DNA of 64,000 nt from the NCBI GenBank assembly GCA_965225915.1, contig OZ245326.1:372001-436000 (forward strand), written 5' to 3'. The position numbers were made by a program, and so were the translations under genes. Of this stretch, positions 45,832 through 53,671 are shown one piece after another. The DNA is from JAAXHH01 sp965225915. Lineage in GTDB: Bacteria; JAAXHH01. Numbering within the stretch: position 1 is the stretch's first letter; every line of letters starts with the position of its first letter. Under the pieces are notes generated by a model that saw only the letters and a list, made by a program, of their open reading frames with translations, had not been told where the DNA came from and made no database searches.

Positions 45832-46476
45832 ATGAACTTATTGCGAATCCCGATGGGACTTACGCTGTTCATTTTAATGTCAGGATGCACGCACAGCGTC
45901 ACAATGAATCCCAACATCAGTCCGACTGCTACAATTGCCAGAGCGGTGGACTTGAGAGTCGGGCTTTATATTCCTGACGATGTCCGGAATTATGTGATAT
46001 CGGACTCACAGGATATTGATAAATACGTCTTTAAAATAGGAGAATCTCTCGAATCGATCATTACGAAATCTACGACTCGCGTTTTTTCGCATATTGCCAT
46101 GCTTGAAGCACAACCCGCAATCACGACGCTCAATGAACAGGATCTTGATCTCGCCATAATACCAAGAGTTCTAGCGGCCACAGTATCGCTGGACACGGAA
46201 GAAGGCTTTTTTCAAGATGAAGCCAGAGGTACTACAACGATCTCGGTCGAGTTAACGTTCTATGACAGTGAAATGATTTCATTCACTACCGTCGTAGCTA
46301 ACGGTGTTGGCAATGCTTCGCAAAATAAGGGTATGTTCAGCGGCTCGATATTTGGCGGGTCTAAGAAGGAATACGCCGTGTCCGTCGAGAATGCCCTCAG
46401 CAGTCTAAGCAATGACCTGGTAAGGCAGATATTCGGCAACTACGATATCCGTAAAAAGGGGGATGAATCGGATTAG
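45832..46476 (+). CDS. Lipoprotein of unknown function
   Basis: A 214-aa lipoprotein: signal LLRIPMGLTLFILMSGCTHS with the lipid Cys about residue 18. The mature part has an alternating beta/alpha pattern (VDLRVGLYIPDDVRNYVIS, KIGESLESIITKSTTRVFSH, LDLAIIPRVLAATVSLDTEE) that recalls periplasmic TolB-N or LpoB-like folds, but I recognise no named family. The ATG at 45832 follows GAGGAGAGTAAG; the TTG at 45817 is less likely. The AT content is higher than in the flanking chromosome. Gene spacing of 183 bp to the next gene suggests separate units. Confidence 0.65.
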   Translation: MNLLRIPMGLTLFILMSGCTHSVTMNPNISPTATIARAVDLRVGLYIPDDVRNYVISDSQDIDKYVFKIGESLESIITKSTTRVFSHIAMLEAQPAITTLNEQDLDLAIIPRVLAATVSLDTEEGFFQDEARGTTTISVELTFYDSEMISFTTVVANGVGNASQNKGMFSGSIFGGSKKEYAVSVENALSSLSNDLVRQIFGNYDIRKKGDESD

Positions 46477-46556
46477 ATGCTGGTACCTGACCAATACGCC
46501 TTTGTGTCGAGCGGAGGACGATGTGCCCGTGTGGACCGCTCCTTCTTTCAATAGTG

Positions 46557-46596
46557 CACATGAAAGAAACACCTTATGAGGTTTCGTTGTCATGTG
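46557..46596. repeat. Imperfect palindrome between small envelope genes
   Basis: CACATGA (46557-46563) pairs with TCATGTG (46590-46596); inside, GAAAC...CCT and AGG...TTTC extend the pairing with bulges. It lies 80 bp after the lipoprotein stop and could be a 3'-end hairpin. No T-run is present. Confidence 0.4.
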
Positions 46597-46659
46597 TTTC
46601 AGGTAAGCGGGGTAATTTAGGATCGCGTTGAATTAAAGTGAGAGAGAGGTGACTCCGGT

Positions 46660-47202
46660 ATGAGATACTTATGCCAGTTCGTGTACACCATAGGCATAGT
46701 GGCGATGGCCATGAGTTTACCAGCCAGTCTTTACGGCCAGAACTTGGAACAGCGCCTTCGGGTGACGTTGGCAGGAAGCACGGTTATCGGCACGGTCGCG
46801 TCAAAGAGCCCGAATAGTTTCGAACTGAATCTGTCCGACGGTGGATCCCAACTTGTCACGTACGAAAATATCCGGAGGCTGGAGCGAAGCCTGGGAACCC
46901 GAAATTACATGAAAGAGGGGGCGCTAATCGGATTTGGTATCGGCGCCGTTGCGGGAGTCCTATATGGCCGACTCTACCATGAAACTTGCGACCTGCTGAC
47001 CATCGGCAATGCCGAAGAAGAGTGCGATGAGATCGGCATTAAAACTTCGGTTTTGGCCGCTGCCGCCTGGGGTGGTGGCCTGGGACTGGGGGGCCTGATT
47101 ATCGGTGTACTGGTGAGGCGTGAAGAATGGGCGACAATTCGAAGGCCGTATGGTAGTGACTCTCGCGGGTCACTCCAATATTCAACGTGGTGTTGGGGCT
47201 GA
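46660..47202 (+). CDS. Envelope protein with glycine-rich membrane segments, C-terminus altered
   Basis: A 180-aa protein with a signal peptide (MAMSLPASLYGQ) and a beta-rich N-terminal part resembling a small SH3-like/LSm-like fold (VIGTVASKSPNSFELNLSDG). Two Gly/Ala-rich hydrophobic spans follow (GALIGFGIGAVAGVLYG at about 86-102; AAAAWGGGLGLGGLIIGVLV at about 131-150). Bacterial relatives of this layout usually continue past the EEW segment, but here the last ~16 residues (from about GSDSRGSLQ) are encoded by the start of the repeated leader module at 47148, so the native C-terminus has probably been replaced. No name can be given. Confidence 0.6.
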   Translation: MRYLCQFVYTIGIVAMAMSLPASLYGQNLEQRLRVTLAGSTVIGTVASKSPNSFELNLSDGGSQLVTYENIRRLERSLGTRNYMKEGALIGFGIGAVAGVLYGRLYHETCDLLTIGNAEEECDEIGIKTSVLAAAAWGGGLGLGGLIIGVLVRREEWATIRRPYGSDSRGSLQYSTWCWG

Positions 47203-47420
47203 AGGGAAACCCGACAGTGGTGCTGGGCGCACGTATCACGTTCTGACACTGTGCGACTTGAGAATGGCTTCATATGCAACGCACCTCCTTCACCGCATTG
47301 CATCGTCGAAGTTCGAGAATACCCCGTTTATCCCAGTTCGCATTACCAATCGTTTTCTGCCAGACTTTGGTGACGCTGGCCATGTGTGGAAAAGACAGTC
47401 CGGCAAAACCGGCACCACTG
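47148..47420 (+). repeat. Leader and signal-peptide module, copy B
   Basis: Second copy of the module seen at 35070-35420, beginning at TATGGTAGTG and running through GTGGTGTTGGGGCTGAAGGG, CACGTTCTGACAC and AACGCACCTCC into the signal peptide (FALPIVFCQTLVTLAMCGKD) of a lipoprotein gene. The match to copy A is strong outside a ~90-bp block present only in A. It overlaps the 3' end of the preceding gene. Confidence 0.75.
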
Positions 47421-47801
47421 ACGCCCCACCGGTACAACTAGTCACCCCGGACGAACCGGACGAGCCGGCTTACTCGGTATTTCTTCGCGAGGGATCGACG
47501 AATATCGTCAGTTGGACACCCTCGCTTTCGGCTACGTATTACAATCTGTACGAATCATGGCTTTTCCCTGAAGAATTCTTTGCAACAGAGTTGGTGTCAA
47601 ACATTACAGGAACGTCTTACAAACATACCGATACGTCTGACATATTAGACTATTTTTACTGGATTCAGGCATGTAATGAGCATGGCTGTTCCGATCTATA
47701 CTGGGTAGGTCTCCCAGTACTCCTGCGCATTGCTGATATCGACAGAGATGAGGGTTCGTGTACAATACTACCTGTAGTGCACCCCAATATGGGACAACCA
47801 G

Positions 47802-47878
47802 TTAAGCTACAGTTTTAACACGTGCTTTTATTTGCTTGAACTCGGCCGGCGGTCTGTAGTCCAAGGCTGAGTGCAGTA
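47802..47878 (-). pseudogene. 3' remnant of an IS3-type orfB transposase
   Basis: On the minus strand this reads VLHSALDYRPPAEFKQIKAR and ends at a TAA at 47802-47804. The same segment in the IS at 48806 reads LYSALIYRPPTEFEQ, and LHSALxYxxPxEF is the standard C-terminal motif of IS3-family integrase-type transposases. Everything upstream of it is missing. Confidence 0.75.
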
Positions 47879-47917
47879 CAATAATAGCTTTTTACCTTAA
47901 TTTTGAAGGAGTAAACC

Positions 47918-48223
47918 ATGAGTCGTGCATGTTTGATTCTAGCTATGTTTTCGTTGGTCGCCTGTGGAGGCGATGACGACAATCCCATGAGCAGCGGTAC
48001 TGACAGCACGTGCACAGTTGGAATGGTGTTGGATATTGGCCAGAGTTGTACCTACGACGGAGGCACGTTTGGTGTTGGAGATGACGAGTTCGGGTGCGCT
48101 GTACCGACTGGGCTGAACGACAGCACGCAAGGGCAATGCTCTAATAATGATGTAATGGTCAATGGTTTTAGCGCCAGTAACGTAGAAGGGACATCCACCT
48201 GGCGTATTGATTCACTACCGTGA
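47918..48223 (+). CDS. Small lipoprotein carried between IS3 ends
   Basis: A 101-aa lipoprotein. GAAGGAG lies seven bases before the ATG; the signal is MSRACLILAMFSLVACGGDD with the lipid Cys at residue 16. The mature part (CTVGMVLDIGQSCTYDGGTF ... TSTWRIDSLP) is a small Cys-containing beta domain: a CxVGxxxxxGxSCTY start and a final W-x-I-x-x-(L/I) strand. I have the impression that similar domains occur in large repeat proteins of environmental bacteria, but cannot name the family. It ends exactly where the IS orfA remnant begins, and appears intact, making it a passenger gene. Function unknown. Confidence 0.65.
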   Translation: MSRACLILAMFSLVACGGDDDNPMSSGTDSTCTVGMVLDIGQSCTYDGGTFGVGDDEFGCAVPTGLNDSTQGQCSNNDVMVNGFSASNVEGTSTWRIDSLP

Positions 48224-48369
48224 CGTCGAAGCTGATGGCGTCAGCGATGGAATAACGTGGGATGGACCTGATGTTTACGAGCCAGTTAGCATATGGATTT
48301 ACCCCAATCGGCTTCCTGGAGAACCTGGAGTTTGAACTCACGGGTAAACTGACGGCGTTTCAGATCCAT
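48224..48369 (-). pseudogene. 5' remnant of an IS3-type orfA
   Basis: On the minus strand, ATG at 48369 follows GGAGGTACATC and encodes MDLKRRQFTREFKLQVLQEA, then DWGKSI and a stop at 48286. In a neighbouring frame the match continues as LARKHQVHPTLFHR, as expected for the helix-turn-helix of IS3 orfA. The plus-strand IS copy begins MTLKRRQYTSEFKVQVLQEA, confirming common origin. Both copies break soon after the start. Confidence 0.75.
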
Positions 48370-48805
48370 GATGTACCTCCTCGATCAAAAGGAAGCCTAA
48401 CTTTGTGTCCCGGTCAAGGGTGCAGTACAACCCATTACTACAAAGCTAAAGCATGCAACAACAACGGTTGTTCGGAGTTTACCGATGTAACTGGGGGGAT
48501 TACCGAAGTTGCGGGTCCAGTTGAAGTGCCACCACCACCCGTAGATGTGGTCGCCAGAGAGGTGAATGTTTTTTTAGGTCCAAATGATGGACGAGTAAGC
48601 TGGTCTGCAACACCGCGTGCTACATATTACGTGATAAATGAGGACGGGCAGTATGAAGCTACGGTTCTGCACCACAAACTTCCTATTACGACTCGTCTCC
48701 CAATACTTTCGTGGGATCGCTTACCTTTACGCAGTATTCGGTGTTTGCTTGTAACAAGGCGGGTTGCGGGGTGGGGGTGTCGGTGTGCATCAGTTGTGAC
48801 TAGAT

Positions 48806-49845
48806 TGTACTGCACCCTTCACCGGGTCACGGAGTTAAGCTTCCTTTTGATCAGAGGAGGCACCCTATGACTCTGAAACGTCGTCAGTACACCAGCGAGT
48901 TCAAGGTCCAGGTTCTCCAGGAAGCAATTTGAGCAATTCAACCAGCTAATTAGCCCGTGACCACCAGGTCCATCCCGCTCTGATCCGCAGACGGTTCCTT
49001 GGTCAAGAGGCTTTGCAAGACGCTCTCCTTCGGTCGGTCCAGCTACTACCGCGGTCGCTGTGGCCGCCCCCGATAAGAACATTGAACTGAAGGACCGGGT
49101 CCACAACTCGCCCTTTCCTGGCCCTCCTACATTTACCGTCCCATCACCTGGACGCTCAGGCGACTGGGACACCGGGTGATCCACAAGCGGGTTCGGTGCC
49201 TCATTCACGAGGAAAACCTGCTTGCCCCACGGCGCAAAGCCTTCGCATCAACCACTGACTCGAACCACGGCTGCGCTGTCACGCCAACCTGGTCCCGAGA
49301 CTGAACGTAGCCCATGTCAATCAACTGTGGGTGGCCGATATCACCTACATAAGGCTGGCCCACGAATGGGTCAATCTGGCCGTGATCCTCGACACCTACA
49401 GCAGACTATGCGTCGGATGGGGTCTGGAGCGAACACCTGATGGCAGCCAAAACCTTAATACTTTGGACAGCGCTCTTGCTTCCAAATCGGTACCGGAGGG
49501 GCTGGTGCATCACTCCGACCGAGGTGTGCAATGTACCTCAAAGGACTATGTGTTTTCCCTTTGCAAGACCAGCATACGATTTAGTATGAGCCGTCGCGGC
49601 AACCCCTATTACAACGCCAAGGCCGAGCGTTTCATCCGAATCCTCAAATATGAGAAGGCCTATCTCTACGAGTGCAAATCCTTTGAAGAAGCCCGATCAC
49701 GTATCGACTGCTTCATCGACAAGCTCTACAATCGTAGATGCTTGTACTCAGCCCTGATCTACAGACCGCCGACTGAGTTCGAGCAGACCATGACATCCGC
49801 CAAAACTATGGCTTAACCGGTTGTCCCGTTTTAAGGTGCACTATA
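48806..49845 (+). mobile_element. Decayed IS3-family insertion sequence
   Basis: About 1040 bp between TGTACTGCACCC (48806) and GGTGCACTATA (to 49845). The ends are imperfect inverted repeats that also share an inner GTTAAGC block: left ...GGAGTTAAGC, right complement ...CCGGTTAAGC. Full IS3 elements are usually 1.2-1.5 kb, so some 200 bp seem lost, mainly around the orfA/orfB junction. The flanking triplets (GAT and GTC) do not match, so no target duplication is visible. It lies between the FN3 pseudogene and an LRR-gene relic. Confidence 0.8.
48867..49816 (+). pseudogene. IS3-family transposase genes (orfA/orfB), frameshifted
   Basis: orfA starts at ATG 48867 (AGAGGAGG upstream) as MTLKRRQYTSEFKVQVLQEA and breaks at TGA; pieces LARDHQVHPALIRRRFL follow in another frame. 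orfB pieces include CKTLSFGRSSYYRGRCGRP, HRVIHKRVRCLIHEENLLAP and, after a further frameshift near 49265, LNVAHVNQLWVADITYIRL. The last 486 bp (49331-49816) are open and encode most of the rve integrase core with all three DDE residues: Asp in VADITYI, Asp in HHSDRGVQ and Glu in NAKAERFIRIL, ending YSALIYRPPTEFEQ. The catalytic core persists but no complete transposase can be made without frameshifting. Confidence 0.85.
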
Positions 49846-49847
49846 GT

Positions 49848-49949
49848 CAACTTCAGTTACTGAACTTGACCGACACGCAGTTCTGCGTACCTCTCGATCC
49901 CGCGTTCTAGGTATGGCTTCTGGGCATCGGGAATACAGCGGTGTTATGA
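49848..49949 (+). pseudogene. Relic of the C-terminal cap of an LRR lipoprotein
   Basis: Just beyond the IS, the frame reads QLQLLNLTDTQFCVPLDPAF, then TAG, then VWLLGIGNTAVL and a stop. The LRR protein ending at 38192 has the equivalent VNGTQLCAPLNEEFQEWLSTI. TAG replaces what would be a Gln codon (CAG). So the IS lies within or against the remnant of a second LRR-type lipoprotein gene of which only the tail survives. Confidence 0.65.
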
Positions 49950-50261
49950 ACTGCGATCCTTGATCGGAATCGCCAATCTTATAACAATCTCATCCCTGGT
50001 CTCCAGAGCACGGCTGAATCTCCAAGTATACAATCCCTCAACTATTGCTTGACGAAGAGATCTGGTTGGATAATACTTTGAGGGGGGTCGTGTAATGTTG
50101 GAATCCCTTTCGGCAACGCCCATGACATCCCAGCCAAGTCGAACGAACAGTAATTTACACCATTCTTTCAGTCGTCGACTGAACAGTGTCTTCCTGCACA
50201 TTGTTTTACTTTGGGCAGAGGATTCCTCATGTTGACGGGATTCATTCAGGGAGGACAGACT
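49950..50261. other. Gene-free stretch at the right edge of the island
   Basis: About 310 bp of lower-GC sequence. A minus-strand frame crosses it but owes most of its length to the antisense of the next gene, and its unique part shows no motif I recognise. The last 60 bp should contain the promoter of the NHL-repeat lipoprotein, whose ribosome site is AGGGAGGA at about 50248-50255. Nothing else is seen. Confidence 0.5.
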
Positions 50262-51470
50262 ATGAAGTGGAATCTGACTCATTTGAGTGTGATGGTCCTT
50301 TTCCTTACCACCGCCTGCGCGGACATGGAAGTGCCGGAGCAGGCCTCCGACGCCGTGATGGCGCCAGTGTTCGAGGTGGATCCCATGTGGCCCAAGCCCT
50401 TGCCCAACCACTGGATCCTGGGTTCGGCCATCGGCGTAACCGTCGACTCCCAGGACAACGTCTGGATCGTACACCGGGGCAACGGCAACCCCCGCACGGA
50501 ACTGGGCGCCGCGCAGGACCCGCCCACGGGCGATTGTTGCATTCCCGCGCCTCCCGTACTCCAATTCGACCCGGAGGGCAACCTGTTGAGCCACTGGGGC
50601 GGACCTGGCGAAGGATACGACTGGCCCGCGTCCAATCACGGCATCACCGCCGACCCCATGGACAATCTTTGGATCGGAGGTAACGGGGGCGACGACGCCC
50701 ATATCCTGGTCTTCGCCCAGGACGGCACCTTCCTGAAGCAATTCGGAAAACCGGGGACTCGCCGGGCCGAATCATTCGACGAGGCGGACCCGCAATGGGC
50801 CGGCAACAGCATGGATATGGAGAACTTCGGCCGGGTGGCCAAGATCTCATTCGACGCAGGCGCCAACGAAGCCTACGTGGCCGACGGCTACCTGAACAAG
50901 CGCGTCGCGGTGCTCGACATCGAGACCGGAGCCTTCAAGAGGTCCTGGGGCGCTTACGGAAATGAACCCGACGATACCAGTCTCGGCCCGTACGATCCCG
51001 AGGCGCCACTTGTACAGCAGTTCCGCAATCCCGTTCACGCCGCCGACCCTTCCAACGACGGTCACGTGTACGTCTGTGACCGCCCGAATAATCGTATCCA
51101 GGTGTTCCGGACGGACGGAACCTTCGTGATGGAGAAGATTATCGCCGTAAACACGCGGGGAGACGGATCCATGTGGGACGTCGCGTTTTCGAAGGATCCA
51201 GAACAGAAATACGTGTACGTGGCCGACGGCAAGAACATGAAGGTGCACGTGCTTTTACGCGAAACGATGGAAGTCCTGACCACTTTCGGGGACGGCGGCC
51301 GGCAACCCGGACAGTTCTTCGGCGTTCACAGCATTGCCACCGACTCGAAGGGCAACGTCTACACCACGGAGACCTACGAAGGGAAACGCCTGCAGAAGTT
51401 CACCTTCATGGGTGAGGCCCCAGTCGAGCAAAAAGACCAGGGCGTAGTATGGCCTACCGCATCGAGGTAG
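50262..51470 (+). CDS. NHL-repeat (peptidylglycine lyase-like) lipoprotein
   Basis: A 402-aa protein. The lipoprotein signal is MKWNLTHLSVMVLFLTTACA, lipid Cys at residue 19. The mature chain is a beta-propeller of NHL-type blades, e.g. IGVTVDSQDNVWIVHRGNGN, HGITADPMDNLWIGGNGGDD, EAYVADGYLNKRVAVLDIET, VYVCDRPNNRIQVFRTDGTF and HSIATDSKGNVYTTETYEGK. Such proteins resemble peptidyl-alpha-hydroxyglycine lyase but often lack proven activity. The ATG at 50262 is preferred to 50211 because AGGGAGGA lies seven bases upstream. Its end overlaps the HupE-like gene by 22 bp, so both are translated from one message. Confidence 0.8.
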   Translation: MKWNLTHLSVMVLFLTTACADMEVPEQASDAVMAPVFEVDPMWPKPLPNHWILGSAIGVTVDSQDNVWIVHRGNGNPRTELGAAQDPPTGDCCIPAPPVLQFDPEGNLLSHWGGPGEGYDWPASNHGITADPMDNLWIGGNGGDDAHILVFAQDGTFLKQFGKPGTRRAESFDEADPQWAGNSMDMENFGRVAKISFDAGANEAYVADGYLNKRVAVLDIETGAFKRSWGAYGNEPDDTSLGPYDPEAPLVQQFRNPVHAADPSNDGHVYVCDRPNNRIQVFRTDGTFVMEKIIAVNTRGDGSMWDVAFSKDPEQKYVYVADGKNMKVHVLLRETMEVLTTFGDGGRQPGQFFGVHSIATDSKGNVYTTETYEGKRLQKFTFMGEAPVEQKDQGVVWPTASR

Positions 51471-52828
51471 GGCGGGCTGATCGGCTTTCCCCACTCACCG
51501 GATGCAGGACGGCGACCATCCGCGTCGCCGTCCGCGTCCTGTTTTACCTGGCCCTTGCCGGCCTCATCGCGGGCGTTCCCGCAACCGGTGCATTCGGCCA
51601 CGACATCCCACAGGACATCACTATACGGGCGTTTATCAAACCGGAAGGTCAACGCCTCCGGCTGCTCGTGCGCGTGCCCTTAGAGGCCATGCGCGATGTT
51701 ACATTTCCCTTGATTGGCCCTGGCTACCTGGACCTGTCCCGCGCCGACGAGGCCCTGCGTGATGCCGCGGTACTCTGGATAGGACAGGAGGTGTCGCTTT
51801 TCGAGAACGGAACGCGCCTCGCGGTCCCGGAGCTGGCCGCCATCAGAGTTTCCCTGCCGACCGACCCATCCTTCCACGGTTACGATACCGCACTCGCTAG
51901 CGTAAGGGGCCCCGCGCTGCCTGTCGATACCCGGATCTACTGGCAACAGGCCATGCTCGACGTGCTCTTCGAATACCGGATTACATCGGATCGTTCCGAG
52001 TTTTCCATCGTTCCCGGGCTGGAAAGGCTGGGGATGCGTGTCTCGACGGTTCTGCGTTTTCTGCCCGTAGAAGGCGGTGAACGTCTATACCAGTACACGG
52101 GGAATCCCGGCCGCGTCGTGCTCGATCCCCGCTGGCACCAGGCCGCGCTGCGTTTCGTGCAGCTCGGATTCACCCACATCCTCGACGGCATGGACCATCT
52201 CCTGTTCCTGCTGTGCCTGGTCATTCCCTTTCAGCGGCTGCGGGTACTCGTCATCCTCGTCACCGCTTTTACGGTCGCGCACTCGATCACGCTGATCGCC
52301 GCTACCCTGGGTCTGGCGCCCGACGCACTCTGGTTCGTGCCGCTTGTCGAAACGCTGATCGCCGCCTCGATCGTCTACATGGCGCTGGAGAACATCGTGG
52401 CACCCGGCCTGCGCCGCCGCTGGATGGCGGTATTCGGTTTCGGACTCGTGCACGGTTTCGGTTTCGCCTACGCGCTCCGGGAAATGCTTCCCTTTGGCGG
52501 AGACCACCTGTTGACTTCGCTTCTGGCCTTCAACGTCGGCGTGGAGATCGGCCAACTACTCGTAATCGTGATCTGCGTGCCGATTTTGCGAATACTGTTC
52601 AGGTACATCCCGGGTGAACGCACCGGCGCCATCGTGGTCTCAGTTCTTGCGGGACATACGGCCTGGCACTGGCTCGTGGAACGAGGCGGGACGCTGATGG
52701 AATACGATGTATTCTCCACGGCGATTGACGGCACGCTGCTTGGCGTGGCGGGGCTCCTGGCGCTGATGTTGATCATCGCCGCCGGCGCGGGCTGGGCGCT
52801 CACGCGTCCTGGCCGTCCGCTCGAATAA
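51449..52828 (+). CDS. HupE/UreJ-like membrane protein
   Basis: A 459-aa membrane protein. A signal or first span (about 28-48) is followed by a soluble domain of about 170 residues (DITIRAFIKPEGQRLRLLVR) and, from about residue 228, the HupE/UreJ_2 core GFTHILDGMDHLLFLLCLVI with further spans (LVILVTAFTVAHSITLIAAT, GFGLVHGFGFAYALREM, LLAFNVGVEIGQLLVIVI and a last span near 430). The conserved HxxxGxDHxxF and GLxHGxGFA motifs suggest metal (nickel or cobalt) transport in better-known relatives. No hydrogenase or urease gene is nearby. It overlaps the lipoprotein gene upstream and converges with the next gene, overlapping it by 29 bp. Confidence 0.82.
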   Translation: MAYRIEVGRADRLSPLTGCRTATIRVAVRVLFYLALAGLIAGVPATGAFGHDIPQDITIRAFIKPEGQRLRLLVRVPLEAMRDVTFPLIGPGYLDLSRADEALRDAAVLWIGQEVSLFENGTRLAVPELAAIRVSLPTDPSFHGYDTALASVRGPALPVDTRIYWQQAMLDVLFEYRITSDRSEFSIVPGLERLGMRVSTVLRFLPVEGGERLYQYTGNPGRVVLDPRWHQAALRFVQLGFTHILDGMDHLLFLLCLVIPFQRLRVLVILVTAFTVAHSITLIAATLGLAPDALWFVPLVETLIAASIVYMALENIVAPGLRRRWMAVFGFGLVHGFGFAYALREMLPFGGDHLLTSLLAFNVGVEIGQLLVIVICVPILRILFRYIPGERTGAIVVSVLAGHTAWHWLVERGGTLMEYDVFSTAIDGTLLGVAGLLALMLIIAAGAGWALTRPGRPLE

Positions 52829-53411
52829 AGGTCTCGGACAGCGCGAAGACACATGAACTGCGCTCCCTACCGAGGCTGGGTTTCCAGATATCGACGGAAT
52901 ATGGTTCACCCTGAATCAGGTGACCATTGACTAGGATTTGAGCGGAATGGGCGAAGAAAAGGCAGGAATACACGTCCCATTCCTCCCTGAGCCTCGGAGC
53001 AGGCGCTTCCAGCAGTTCCGGTGGCTGCAGGCCGCTCCATCGCGCTATGATCTGGTCTTCGGCCGTCTCGATCGTCCAGGAAGGCGATTCGAGCACGTCT
53101 CCACCCCGCGCAAAGGACGCCTGTATAGGCTCAAGGTCCATGTCGTACATACCGCCCCTCCCACGCATCCACGCATGAATGAAAGCCGCCGTTCCAGGGT
53201 TGTCGGTACAGATCCTTCGATATGAGGTCTCGCCCTCGATAAGGACATAGGCGACGGTCCCCTCGCCAGCCGAACTGAAGTGGGTATGCCAGAGGCTGAC
53301 CATGCCGCTGTTCTCCGTCGTGTTCGCCGGGCGAATGTAGTTGATCCAGTGCTGCCCCGTCCAGAACAACCTGCCCTTGTTCACCAGTGGCCTGTCCATC
53401 CGTTCCCCCAA
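52800..53411 (-). CDS. Hypothetical protein
   Basis: A 203-aa soluble protein with no signal peptide. The sequence is beta-rich with Trp-containing strands (GRLFWTGQHWINYIRPANTT, MVSLWHTHFSSAGEGTVAYV, EEWDVYSCLFFAHSAQILVN), somewhat like calycin or lipocalin-like domains, but I recognise no family. The first ATG (53411) lacks a ribosome site; a second at 53399 follows GGGGGAACGG and may be the true start. It overlaps the HupE-like gene tail to tail. Codon use looks like that of neighbouring real genes. Confidence 0.6.
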   Translation of the reverse strand: MGERMDRPLVNKGRLFWTGQHWINYIRPANTTENSGMVSLWHTHFSSAGEGTVAYVLIEGETSYRRICTDNPGTAAFIHAWMRGRGGMYDMDLEPIQASFARGGDVLESPSWTIETAEDQIIARWSGLQPPELLEAPAPRLREEWDVYSCLFFAHSAQILVNGHLIQGEPYSVDIWKPSLGRERSSCVFALSETFIRADGQDA

Positions 53412-53671
53412 TCTGTAATTACCGTTTTGTGCACAACCGGTTCATCAATCCTCCATGTGTAAACTGTCTGACTTATGAAATGCCGTCAAGAACGATCCTG
53501 GAGACTCATCTGCACGGACCTGGTGCGCGGCAACCGCGCAATATTTCACTTGCCCGGCCATGACGGTCCCTGTACATTTTCGGCATATCGCCTTGCCTGC
53601 ACGGAACGACGGAGAACACGGCCGTCTGGACGCCGGGAGTTGTCGTACGCTTTCACCAGGAGTGTTGGACC

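Larger units (their letters stand above)
47773..48429 (-). mobile_element. IS3-family-derived element carrying a lipoprotein gene in place of the transposase
   Basis: The termini are TGTAGTGCACCCC at 47773 and, read inward on the minus strand, TGTACTGCACCC ending at 48429, matching the ends of the decayed IS at 48806-49845. Inside the right end lies the last part of an orfB (minus strand), and inside the left end the start of an orfA (minus strand). Between them (about 47880-48224) is a small lipoprotein gene on the plus strand. ACC occurs directly on both sides (47770-47772 and 48430-48432), a possible 3-bp target duplication, the size usual for IS3. It looks like one transposed unit of 657 bp that needs a transposase from elsewhere. 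Confidence 0.65.
47274..48802 (+). pseudogene. Decayed fibronectin-type lipoprotein gene, interrupted by an element
   Basis: Starting at ATG 47274 the frame encodes MQRTSFTALHRR and a lipoprotein signal ending LVTLAMCGKDSPAKPAP, then hits TAG at 47439. A short frameshift in a C-run restores a second frame with an FN3-like domain (NIVSWTPSLSATYYNLYES ... YFYWIQACNEHGCSD, 47500-47710). An IS-derived element (47773-48429) cuts in; coding resumes as HYYKAKACNNNGCSEF (48433 on), then DGRVSWSATPRATYYVINED, and after another frameshift near 48680 as YSVFACNKAGCGVG, ending at TAG 48800. Thus three FN3-like units of one former surface lipoprotein survive in pieces. Non-functional as a whole. Confidence 0.75.

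Noticed and set aside
49944..50741. 265-aa minus-strand frame across the gap before the NHL lipoprotein
   Set aside because: Most of it is antisense to the NHL gene; the unique last ~100 residues have no ribosome site or recognised motif.
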